From positions 65,175,675 through 65,239,674 of the forward strand of contig NC_085141.1 in assembly GCF_024139115.2 (NCBI RefSeq): a stretch of 64,000 bases of DNA. Direction: 5' to 3'. This stretch comes from Armigeres subalbatus. Its lineage: Eukaryota; Arthropoda; Insecta; Diptera; Culicidae. Numbering within the stretch: the first letter of the stretch is position 1; each line of letters starts with the position of its first letter. A program made the position numbers and the translations under genes. The notes below the pieces were generated by a model, which ran no database searches, was not told the origin of the DNA, and worked only from the letters and a program-made list of their open reading frames with translations. This document shows positions 45,366 to 55,410 of this stretch, piece by piece.

Positions 45366-45856
45366 TAGGGGTTCCATTTTCCCGGGAATCAACTTCCCGG
45401 GAAACGGGAAATAAAATGTTAACTTCCGGGATTTCCCGGGATCCCGGAAAATAAAACAATTATGCGCAATCGTATCGTGAAATAATAACTTAGAATAAAA
45501 ATATACTCTTGACCTCAAGAAATTGATACTTGCTGCAATGATGCAAAAATGATGTTGTTGAAAAGTCTGAAAAATTTTCTCTGTTTAGTTTGATAAGCGT
45601 TACCTTTGTCTGCAAAACGTTCGCTATATCATGAGCATCAGATGGCAAAGTTTCAGCATCTGCTCTCGTTAGAGAGTAAGATCTGCTGTGTCCAGATGAT
45701 TCCTTGATTCTTCCTTGATATAGAGGAGAAGACAACTTTGACAGGATTTGTTCTGTTATTGCCGGAAGTTTTCTAAAATCAACCATTCTGGTACTCGTCC
45801 GTATATCTTCTTAATGCAAACAAAATTCTGGTCAAATTTGATTTATAATACGAACC

Positions 45857-46475
45857 ATGATACGAACACTTGAGCACATTTCGCCTTTGAATTTGAAGTA
45901 TGTAAGCATTGATTTTCCTATTTCATTGAAACTTAAGATTGTTAACGATAAGCTATTGAAAATTTCAATTCTTGTCAAATCCAGTAAAAATTTCATATGT
46001 AACCAATCCCGTGCATTCCTAACACGGACATCAGAATGCGGTATGTCACGGGCCTTCGGGTCTACCGGAAGATTTCTCGCTTAACTTTTCAAAAGGACCT
46101 AAGTAACATTTTTTTTATGAATTAATTAGAATAGCGCAATCAACAGAACAACATGAAAGCTATTGATTGCAGTATTCAAATTAATTCGTGAAAAAAATGT
46201 TACTTAGGTCCTTTTGAAAAGTTAAGCGAGATTTTCTTTGTGTATAAAAGAAGCAGTGTCTGCCGTGTGTGAGTCATTACAATTTGTGACAGCAGCACGT
46301 ACTGACGTGCTTTTTGCTCGCGCCTTTTTTGTTTGGTTTCGTTCGTTCGTTCGCTGTTTACCTACACAGCGACAGCATGCAGTCACCAACGGTAGAACTG
46401 ACGGTGGGTCTGCGAATATGCATGAAAGAAGTGGGCGCACTTTTTTGTCATTCTGTGCTTGATGATGCTCGGATG
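45857..46475 (+). mobile_element. Jockey 5' region fragment (copy D)
   Basis: Matches copy B through CCAGTAAAAATTTCA, GGTCTACCG, GTGTATAAAAGAAG, TTTGTGACAGCAGC and GACGTGCTTTTTGC to the N-terminal ORF1 area. It stops before the basic stretch. A 5' piece with no 3' part is unusual, because target-primed insertion normally loses the 5' end. Confidence 0.7.
46075..46231. mobile_element. Palindromic MITE, 40 bp perfect inverted ends
   Basis: CTCGCTTAACTTTTCAAAAG and its exact complement close a 157 bp element, with a possible AGATT duplication (46070-46074, 46229-46233). Copy B is uninterrupted here. The arms match for about 40 bases without a mismatch, implying a recent arrival. Confidence 0.85.
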
Positions 46476-46598
46476 CAGTGATATCAGTTGCGATCGATGC
46501 AATCGCCCATCGCATCGCTCGGAGTTCACGGCTAGAGGCTGCGAGGGCATCGGTGGTGGATGAAGAATATTAAATTAATAATATTAGCCCATAATTAA

Positions 46599-48056
46599 AC
46601 CTTCCCCTCGGATATGTTACCTTGCCGCGGTGGGTCGGCTTACGCCATTAGCACTGATATGGCAACCAAAGACATATCCTGTCGTGGTGGTATCACATGT
46701 TGACTATTTTTGTTCGGTGCCGCGTTACATATCTGGCATTGACGCACCAATTTACGGCATATGCATGTAATCCAACGGACATCGTGTCTTAGAGCCTTGA
46801 ATGGTAGTGCAGTCAGGCAGAGGCCTTTTTCATCAGTGATAATGATGTGAGTTCTCTTCTTTTCGGCAATACTTTTCTGATGCGTTCCCTGTGACGATGA
46901 GTCGTAGCCACGCTTATACTTAGCTAGCTAGGCATTTATTGATACACAATGTATTCAAGACATTCGTAGGGAAATGACTACTGGATTCACTGAGTAGAAG
47001 TTTTTTTAAAACTAGGAACGTGGTGCCAGTCTTATTTTGTTATGTCTCACTTCGAAGAGCCATAATAAAAAATACCACACATTATAATGATGGTATATGA
47101 ACAATCTTATGACGGCTTCATTCTCGATAATTTTTACTAATAGTAGGGAATAGGCGTGATGAAGCTTTACTTTGCCACCGAAAAGTGAATCCTATAGCTG
47201 ACTCATAGCTGATCATTAGTACTTTATAGATATTGACAGTTTAGAAACGAATAATAATAGTCTTAGACTACCTTGACAAAGGAATAACAATAAAATAGAC
47301 CAAATGCACGATCAGTTTCCACTTTTTACAAGACAACTTACATTGTGTTTGATAGTATTGACACAGAACAAAAACCATGAAGAACCAATAACTTAGGTAA
47401 ACAATGCAATTCGAGGAACCCATACCTTCTGACAATAAAGACAAAAATGACATCGTACACATCAATCTATATAATTAAGAATGAGATAATGGGAGAGAAT
47501 ATCTATTAAAGTTGTAAATATAATGTCTTTTGAGCCAGTTCAACAGTGTCTTAATGGACGACATGATCCTTGTACGGCTGGAAAACTGCTTCAAAAGTTA
47601 TTAGCTTGTCATTTTTTATAAATCGGGAATTGAACACTTTCTTATATTTGATAAAAAAAACTTCCGTCTTAGTTTCTACGATGAAGCATTGGGCAGCATG
47701 TTCCATGTGAGTCGGATAAACTGCTTCGGTTGATTTTGAACGCGTACAATGACAATAGACGTCTAAATAGCATAAAAACTGGCTAAATAATGTGACTCTG
47801 ACAAGAAAACGACAAAAATGACTTAAAAAGATTACGATGTTAGTTAGCATGAGACCTCTCTGACTATCTATGAACGTAATTCCCTCTGATTCAGTTGCAA
47901 CAGCGTCTTCTTGGACGACATGTTCCGTGTACGGCTGGCAAACTGCTTCGAACGGAATTATGCAACGGTATCATCAAAGGCCTGGTGCAGAGGTTTCTAC
48001 TCTATTCAGAGTCCCGCCAGTAAACCTTCAAAAAAAAAAAAAAAAAAAAAAAAATT
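46599..48056 (+). mobile_element. Unidentified poly(A) retroposon, 1.46 kb
   Basis: A 15 bp duplication TTAGCCCATAATTAA lies at 46584-46598 and 48057-48071, with a 25-base A tract directly before the right copy. This is the signature of target-primed reverse transcription. The body (starting ACCTTCCCCTCGG) has no reverse transcriptase that I recognise. Near its 3' part are three copies of a CATGTTCCGTGTACGGCTGG-like word. It could be a 5'-truncated LINE, a long SINE, or a processed retrocopy of a host transcript. Confidence 0.8.
47535..47950 (+). repeat. Threefold direct repeat inside the retroposon
   Basis: Copies at 47535-47592, about 47691-47729 and 47890-47950 share GGACGACATG..CC.TGTACGGCTGG..AACTGCTTC (the middle one is weaker). 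Spacings are about 156 and 220 bases. Confidence 0.6.
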
Positions 48057-48071
48057 TTAGCCCATAATTAA

Positions 48072-49732
48072 TAAAATTAGCCCAGAGAGATTTAGTCTGC
48101 TCATCCAGGGAAAGTGATTGGTTAATAATCCACATCATTCCGGGATGGGAACGAGTCATGGCATATGACTGACCATATGTCAAGTTGTGGTTGGTACTAA
48201 ACTACAAGTACATTAAAACAGGGTTACACTATAACAGTTCTGATTCCTTAGCAAAAAAAATCAACTACGCTAGTGAATATAGAAATTTAATTGAAAATAA
48301 TTATTTTCATTCATTCGCAGAAGGCATTGCCAATCAAATGATGCACAAACATCAATAGTGTTAATATCCTTTTTAAATTAGAAAATTTCGCTTTATTACA
48401 TGTTTTAAAAGAGTTCGCAAAAAATAATTTCCAAAAGAATATTCAAATAAACTTTATATTATTCTTTATTTTCCATTTCCTGAGAAATTGTATTATTAAA
48501 ATTGACGTAGACTCGGAGTTTGGGATCAAAACATCGAATAATTTTTCGTTGACGTATTAGCAGTACCTCCTCTATTTTAGTAGGGTTACTGCTCCTTGAA
48601 TTGTTTCTTATTATTGTGATTTTTTTCAGCAGTAAGCAAACAGAAGCAACGAAATTGGTGCTGTATTCCTTTTTTCATTAATATTATTTTTAAACTTCAA
48701 ATACTATCATATATATCTATAAATGCCCTACATTTGCTTGAGTAAATAAGGGCTTAATAGTTAGAAACAAAGCAATTCTAATTATGTATTTATTTATTAG
48801 TTTTATTTCCAGAAGTTCTGAATAAACAAATTGCTAATAATTCTACATTGCATGGGAGTAGTCGTTTCCAATATCAATACCTATAATCAAACTCCATAGA
48901 TCCAAAAGTTAAATGTTAAATGTAAATACGTTACGTTTATACAAGTCCTACGTCTACTCGCGGTTATGTTGAAAACATTACCCATTGCTCGTTTTTTCAA
49001 ATGCCGAAAAAATAGTTTCAGACGAGCGTTTTATGGTCGTACCTTACAAATCTTAACAATCAATATTAAATGATTGTTTCTGTGAAGCTTTGTGTGAAAT
49101 CTGAGCAGCACCAGAAACGCATAACATTGCATATGTTTGGCGAGTTTTTGTTATTACTCTGTTGTAATGACCTTATAGTAAAGACCTAAAATATGTTAAC
49201 TTTTGTACTCTGATATATCCAGACAGTAAATTCTCAATAGTTCATTATAATTTAGACAAAGAAGGACATATATCAAAACAAAAACGAGTGCTCGGAACAT
49301 GAGTCTATTTGGAACACTTATCGGGGTTTGAATCAAAAAGTATTGAAAGTTTTAAAAATATACCTCTGACAATAAACCTACCAAAGCCGCCACTGCCTTG
49401 CGTAAATCTCTGCGATCTGGAGAAAATTTGTCGGTCTGCACAATTAAATAACTTTGTTCTTGCTATTAAGACATTTTAACAAATACTAGATTTTTATTTC
49501 GACTTCGTAATGCCCGGTGATACTAAATAAATAAACAAACGATGGAAACTTATGCTTTGCTTCGTCTCCCTTCAACATGCATTAGGGTTGAACAGTACAA
49601 TACTGTAGCATCTACAGACAAAAACTTTTTTTTTTTTATAATATGGGGAGCAATCAACTTTTAAAGCGAAATATGCTATAAAATAGAAATTTCATTATGG
49701 GAACAGTGTTAATCAAAAATATCATTGATACT
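48072..49732. other. AT-rich interior of the hAT element, no gene
   Basis: Stops in all frames. No transposase motif found by eye. Confidence 0.45.
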
Positions 49733-49789
49733 CCCTCATCAAATTCCTTCCGTCCTCATCAAATTCCGTCCCTCATCAAATTCCGTCCT
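49733..49789 (+). repeat. Three-unit tandem repeat, 17 bp
   Basis: CCTCATCAAATTCCGTC-type units occur three times in a row, with small differences. Confidence 0.85.
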
Positions 49790-49864
49790 TCAAAATAAGA
49801 AAAGGATTTCCAAATACTTTAACCATAGATCAAAGTCGTCTCCAAAAATTGGTAAATAGGCTAG

Positions 49865-50164
49865 ATGTACCAGTTGTGGCTATAGCACCAGTTGTCGCAC
49901 TAGTGCTTTATATGCCAAATGGCCAATCAAATCACCGCAAACCAAGTTCATATCGATAAAGCATATTCATATGATACGATAAAAGCTTTGATCTCCTCCA
50001 AAACAAGCAAAGCATAATTGTAAAAATTGATTTTGCTTATTTTTTGACGTCCTTTGCACCAGTTGTCGCACTAGTGGTCCCTATTTGGCCAATCCCATAA
50101 GAAATCAATGGGATTTGCCAAATAAGGAACCAAAATTAAGAATAGTGCCACAACTGGTGCATGC
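49865..50164. mobile_element. MITE with GCACCAGTTGTGGCACTA ends
   Basis: Left TGTACCAGTTGTGGCTATAG, right complement GCACCAGTTGTGGCACTATT. CACCAGTTGTCGCACTAGTG occurs twice inside, and an inner hairpin (CTATTTGGCCAATCCCAT) lies at about 50078-50130. Confidence 0.65.
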
Positions 50165-50591
50165 GTTCCTATTATGGATTAATCAATTTTGATGATTATA
50201 ACACATTTTATTGTGGTTTTCACAGCTGTTCTAAGGAGTAGGAAGTAAAACCTTTCGATTGATATATAAAGTCCACCCACATGCCTTTTACTTATTTTTT
50301 TGAAAATAGTTGTTCTTATGTATGGCGACAATTGGTACACCCACCCTAATTTATAATTCAACATAATAATTTCCCGGGAAATCCGGGACACTAAAGTGTT
50401 CATCCCGGGAAAATTGATTTCCCGGGAAATCGTTTCCGGGAATAGAACCCCTACTTGCCACGTCCTTATAATCACGGAAGGAAGGAAAGGAAAGTTAGTT
50501 TAACATATACTAGTGAAGATGCAGGGAACCCATACTACCTTCATAGATGTCTCGGGAAGGAATCTTATTGTTAGTGGGTAAGGTGAATAAT

Positions 50592-50711
50592 AGGGCACTG
50601 CACGGACTGCTTCATCTCTTTCTCATTGCAAAGAAATTAGAAAACAACAAGGCCAGTAAACGTCAAAATTTATGAGGAACGAAAGAGAAAGAGATGTTTC
50701 CGTGCAGTGCC
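50592..50711. mobile_element. MITE, GGGCACTGCACGGA ends, 120 bp
   Basis: AGGGCACTGCACGGACTGC at left and complement at right. Interior GAAAACAACAAGGCCAGTAA is shared with the MITE at 40151-40344. Confidence 0.8.
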
Positions 50712-51698
50712 CTGATGCAGTGATCAATTTTCAGGAATACGATATATTCAAGATACTTCAAAACGTTCTCTAGTTAAGCCCACGTTATCTCCTAGATCAA
50801 CCAAGGCTTTTGCAATGTCCTCGTCGTCGGTATATACTAGAGTGGGGCGTTGAGGTCTTTTTTTTTTTTCAAATCAATGGTTTTTGAAACCATTCTGGGT
50901 CTCAAACAACAGTGCAGAATTTGGGCTCGATTGATTGCTGTGTGTGTATGTGTGTGCGCAAACTAATCTCACTCATTTTTCAGGCACTTATCTTTAACCG
51001 ATTTGCTCGCAACGGAGAACCATGTCCCATTATTTCCTATTGAAAATTGGCCGGATCAGACTATGCGCTCATACCAAAAGAGTGTAGAAATTACTCACTC
51101 GGAAGAAACGAGAAAGGCACCATTACCGCTGGGTTTTATTTCTAGAGGTTTCAGTTCATCGTAAGCCAAGGGGCACATTGCGTTAATGCATGACCCGAAA
51201 GAAGTCGAAAAACTTTGCTGAAGAACGTACGTTGCTGGAACCTCCACGAAAAAAGTTATAACGCTTCCAAGTTTGGATGTTCAAGCCATATGCAAAAAAT
51301 TGTTTATTATGCCAGCCCTCGATATCTAGTAGATTAACCAAGGGTTCTGCAATGCCTCTATCATCGCCAAATCCAAACTGGATTCAATAAGTAAATGCGC
51401 ATCATATGAACCTGAATTTCCCGAAAACGAGATGTTGGTACTCAAAAATGTTCTCGAGTTCAGCCAAGGTATTCACCTACAAGATCAATTAGATCTTTTA
51501 AAATATCCCCAATCTGGTTGAATAAGCATATGTTTTCGATTTCAAGATGCACAATGAACAAGAAGGTGTCCAGCAATGTCCATTCGATATAGCTAAGGTT
51601 TTTTTTTGCGTTCACTGTGTTCGAAAGTTCAGAACTGTTAAGTGTGCACAGAAGTTCCTTGAAAAATAATTCGAAATGACCATCCTAGTAACTTTTTC
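50712..51698 (+). repeat. Aedes-type dispersed repeat with GT microsatellite
   Basis: Positions 50838-51090 (GTCTCAAACAACAGTGCAGA, then TGTGTGTATGTGTGTGCGC and CTATTGAAAATTGGCCGGAT) look like one end of a common Aedes repeat. The last part matches 27228-27260. The remainder has no gene. Confidence 0.5.
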
Positions 51699-51950
51699 TT
51701 TTTCTTATAGGCATTACATCCCTCACTGGAACTTTTCCGAGATTCCTAAGCAAAGTTAACATTTTTGCATTCGTTTATCATGAAGCTAACACGATGATAC
51801 ATTTACGCCCTGGGAAGTCTAGAAAATTTTTAATCTTAAAATTTACTAGACTGCAACCGGAATTACAACCCAGCCATCTTCAGCTTGGTTTTGTATTGTA
51901 GCCGCGCAGGAAAGCAGAGTAACCGAGAACATATTTTTAGTATGGAACCA
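51699..51950 (-). mobile_element. Degenerate SINE, minus strand
   Basis: Complement of the SINE tail (GGCATTACATCCCTC) at 51711-51725, then AACACGATGATACATTTACG and CCTGGGAAGTCTAGAAAATT, matching the body of the SINEs at 7.0 and 59.1 kb. The head is strongly decayed. Confidence 0.65.
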
Positions 51951-52189
51951 TCTGCTTTCGAACCGTTGGACTGAAATTAAAAAAAAAACCCGACTTAATC
52001 CACCTACAGTGAACGCAACCCTTCTTACACTTTTGAATGGTTGTGTGTGCTCAGTGCATATTACAATTTCTATGTATATGACCTTAAATTGAATATAAAA
52101 TAACTGATATTATCATGCTTTTATCGATTTCAAAATAATAAGGGATATTTCTGGAAATTTAACAATTTTAAAAAAATACAAAAAGACTG

Positions 52190-53540
52190 TAGATTTGATT
52201 TGCCGCCTTAAATGGCAATATTACAGCTTCTGTTTAAGCCCAAAAGAGTTCAAATCGGGTCATAGACGGCTGAGATATTGGTGTGACAATTCTTCATTAG
52301 TAGTCTGAAAATATCCCGACCAGTAGATAGTAACAGATTTATATCAGAACTTGTTATTCTGTTACAGCCGTTTTTCATAACAGCGGTTGTTATAAAACAT
52401 GTACCATTAGTAGTTAAAATAACAAAAATTGTAACAAAATCTCTTCTAGTTTTAACAAAAATATTACTAAATATGTTATGATTCGAACAAAAATATAACT
52501 CGATGTGTTACATAAAAAGCGGTGAAAATATCTTATACTATAACAAATTATGTTATTGAAAAAGAATATCCATAATGTAGGCAATTAACTTTGTCCTGCT
52601 GCTTCAACTTTGAATGTAGGTTCAAGTTATACTGAAGGTGGTACCTTCGTTTTTTTCCAATTCCTATCTGCCAAAAATGTAGGCAATTCTTTTTTCGGAA
52701 AAAAAACCTAACACATTATGTTATAATCATGTTATGACGACCATGAAATTTTCTTTCCTCCAACTTTGACAGGGAATTTATAACAAAATTATTACAAGTT
52801 CTGTTATTTGTAACACATATTGATATAATTGTGATAAAATTTTGTTATGACTAACTGGTCGGGATGTCTCATATTCGTATTTCACAGATATCTCTGAAAC
52901 CGAATTTCCGATTGCAGAAAAAAAATTAATGGGTCCAATGACAAAAACATAGCTTTCGTTTAACTTGATGAGAACTTGATGGGACATATTTTACCAATGT
53001 GTGAAGTTGATACATCTAATGCTTTATGTTCGTATTTCAGAGATATCTCCGGAACCCAATGTCTAATTGCAAAAACAAAATACAATGGGTTCAATGGCAA
53101 AGTCATAGCTTTCGTTTAAAGATAAAATCATGCAAATTGGTTTACAGACGGCTGAGATATTCATGTGACATTATTTTGTTAGTTTTCTGAAAATACACTT
53201 CATGTTCGTATTTCTCACATATTTCTGGAACCAAATGTCCGATTGCAAAAAAAATTAAACTCGTACAATGACAAAGTCATAGCTTTCGTTTAGTGTTAAA
53301 ATCGTGCAAATCCACGGACGGCGGTCCACGGACAGCTGAGATCTTGATGTGACATTTTTGTAACGCACACGCATACGCACACACGCACACACGCACACAC
53401 ACACACATACATACATGTGCTCAGTTCGTCGAGCTGAGTTGACTGGTATATACGACTTGGGTCTCCGAGCCTCGGATAAAAAGTCAGTTCTTCAAGCGAT
53501 CTTTATACCCTTCTTAGGATGTAAGAAGGGTAAAAAATGG
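52190..53540 (+). repeat. Repeat with about 175 bp internal units and CA tract
   Basis: Units around TTCGTATTTCAGAGATATCT, CAATGGCAAAGTCATAGCTT and AGACGGCTGAGATATT start near 52872, 53028 and 53204. A (CACACG)n tract is at 53365-53415, then GCTCAGTTCGTCGAGCTGAG and CTTCTTAGGATGTAAGAAGG at the end. A MITE splits the first unit. Confidence 0.65.
52313..52865. mobile_element. MITE, ATCCCGACCAG ends, 553 bp
   Basis: ATCCCGACCAGTAGATAGTA at left, complement ATCCCGACCAGTTAGTCATA at right. The interior is rich in TAACA/TGTTA words and has GTAGGCAATT twice. It interrupts the 175 bp-unit repeat. Confidence 0.75.
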
Positions 53541-53650
53541 ATCGGGACAAGGATACTACACTATTTGCCTGGGTAGGGCTCAGATGAGCAACCAATGATG
53601 GACTTTATCAAGCGGTAGTTGGAGCAGCAGCAGTGAAGAATGGTAGTGGT

Positions 53651-54275
53651 ACCCCGACTAGAAGAGCATAACAGAAACTGAACACAGTTTTAACATATTG
53701 TGATATTTATAACTTGTTTTGATACAATTTTGTTCTTAGTAGCCATTATCTTTCAAATGTTGTAACAGGATTTTATCATAATATGATAAAAAAATGCTCA
53801 ACACCGAATTGCCCAACAGTAGGCAATTAAAATAGATGTAGCAAAGTCTATCAGCCATATATATCACAACGCTATAGTGATCTCATTTGAAAAGGTTTCC
53901 TAATTTGTAGTGTTGTTAGTTTCATGTTCTTGAAAAATATTCTTGTTTAGACAAAAACAAAAATATCTGATTGTTGACAACAATCTGCAGACTTATTACA
54001 ATTATTATCTGTAAAAAAAATCCAACTGCACAAAAAGAATATATTTTGTATCTATTCTGTTATAAATTTCTAACAAAACATGTTATTTTTTTGATAAAAT
54101 TGTAACAAGATTTGATAGTTTTCTGTTTCCAGTAGTGCAATTTTTGATAGAATAGAATTGAATTGATAGAAGAACAACATCCTGCACCATGTTTCTAACA
54201 CATTTTGTTATAAAAATTTAGTATAACATAATAACATATGTTGATATAATTTAGATATGACCTTCTAGTCGGGAT
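53651..54275. mobile_element. MITE, same ATCCCGACTAG family, 625 bp
   Basis: ACCCCGACTAGAAGAGCATA at left, complement ATCCCGACTAGAAGGTCATA at right. Again TAACA-rich and with AGTAGGCAATT. It lies directly beside the Bel-Pao fragment. Similar TAACA-rich sequence resumes at 55395-55480 on the other side. Confidence 0.7.
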
Positions 54276-54289
54276 CAGAGGTATAAAAC

Positions 54290-55410
54290 GTGACGGGTAT
54301 GGCTATCAACTCTCGACCAATGAGAAAATGGCCTGGTGTTAAGGCAGATGGTTCATGAGTGTCCAGAGAATTAACAATTTTACGTAAGGACGGTGTACAA
54401 CTCTTCGAAATTCAGACAGGCATTGGCCAACACTTTGCGCAAATGCATTTTTGTACTTTTCACCCCTGTTTCCCATAGCCCTCCAAAGTTATAAGAACGA
54501 GGTGGGATAAATTTCCAGGGTATTTCTCGGGCGGAACAAAAATCATCAATTTTTCTTATTCACTAATCATCTCGAAACATTAAGAACAGTTCATGAAGAT
54601 CCCACCAGCAAAATTTGTACCGTGATCAGAATAAATTTCTTCTACTAAGCCCCAGCGGCTGACAAATCGCTGTAAAGCTGCTATGAAGGCTACGGATGAC
54701 AGGCCAGAAACTAATTCAAAATGAAGAGCCTTAACAGAAAGGCACACGAATATACAGAAACAGACGTATGCCTTTACTCCAATGGTCTTTCGCAGACCAA
54801 CCTTTATGTACACCGGTCCCGCAAAGTCTACACCGGTTCGAAATAATGGAATGGACGGAACAACACGAGCCTCGGGCAATCGGCCTATCATGGGTTGAAG
54901 ACAGCGAGGGCGAGTTCGAAAACATGTTACACATCTTTTCAATACCTTACGAATGGTTGATTTGGCGTTAATCAACCAGAATCTTCGTCGCAACAGCGAC
55001 ATTAATCCGGACGGTTCAAGGTGTAAATTTTCTAGATGCATATCGCGAATGAGGAGTTCACAAACTGGACTTTTATTAGGGGGTAATAGTTGGTGGCGAG
55101 TATCATAAGGCAAGTGAACATTTTCGAGTCTACTCCCTACTCTTAACAGGGCATCTACCAATACTGGATTTAACGCTGCGAAACGACGACTAGGTTTTCC
55201 GGCAGAGATCAAACTGATTTCATCGGCCATTTCAAGGCGTTGGACCAATCCAATAATGGTTATCATTGACTTACGTAATTCAGAAAATGTCAAGCCCTTG
55301 GTCGATATACGATCATTATGATTCGAATCGCTTGGCGATTCTGTTATAGTTATGTTATGGCTAGAGGGATTTTTGTTATTTTTACAACTAATCAGCCAAA
55401 TGTATAACAA
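54290..55410 (-). pseudogene. Bel-Pao retrotransposon integrase region, partial
   Basis: An open frame of 276 codons (55410-54580) gives the linker and integrase of a Bel-Pao LTR retrotransposon. The zinc-binding H-H-C-C is at H125, H130, C160 and C163. Catalytic aspartates sit in GVDFAGP (D195) and YSDHGTNF (D262). The third catalytic residue (Glu, in a GLWET context) is encoded further downstream in another frame near 54.47 kb, so a frameshift breaks the protein. A LTPGHFLIGREL motif follows near 54.32 kb. Gag, protease and RT are absent and no LTR is paired with it. Integrase inserts element cDNA into host DNA. Confidence 0.9.

Larger units (their letters stand above)
45366..50453. mobile_element. 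Composite hAT element, 5.1 kb, 8 bp duplication
   Basis: CTTGCCAC occurs at 45358-45365 and 50454-50461. Ends TAGGGGTTCCATT and complement TAGGGGTTCTATT are typical of hAT. Both ends carry clusters of the palindrome TTCCCGGGAA (45377-45440 and 50370-50440), likely transposase sites. The interior holds a Jockey 5' piece (45857-46475), a poly(A) retroposon (46599-48056) and other MITEs. A 98-codon minus frame at 45490-45786 shows no hAT transposase motif. It is non-autonomous as seen here. Confidence 0.85.

Noticed and set aside
53365..53415. CA-rich tract as a possible regulatory Z-DNA element
   Set aside because: It is a simple microsatellite within a dispersed repeat, with no gene nearby.
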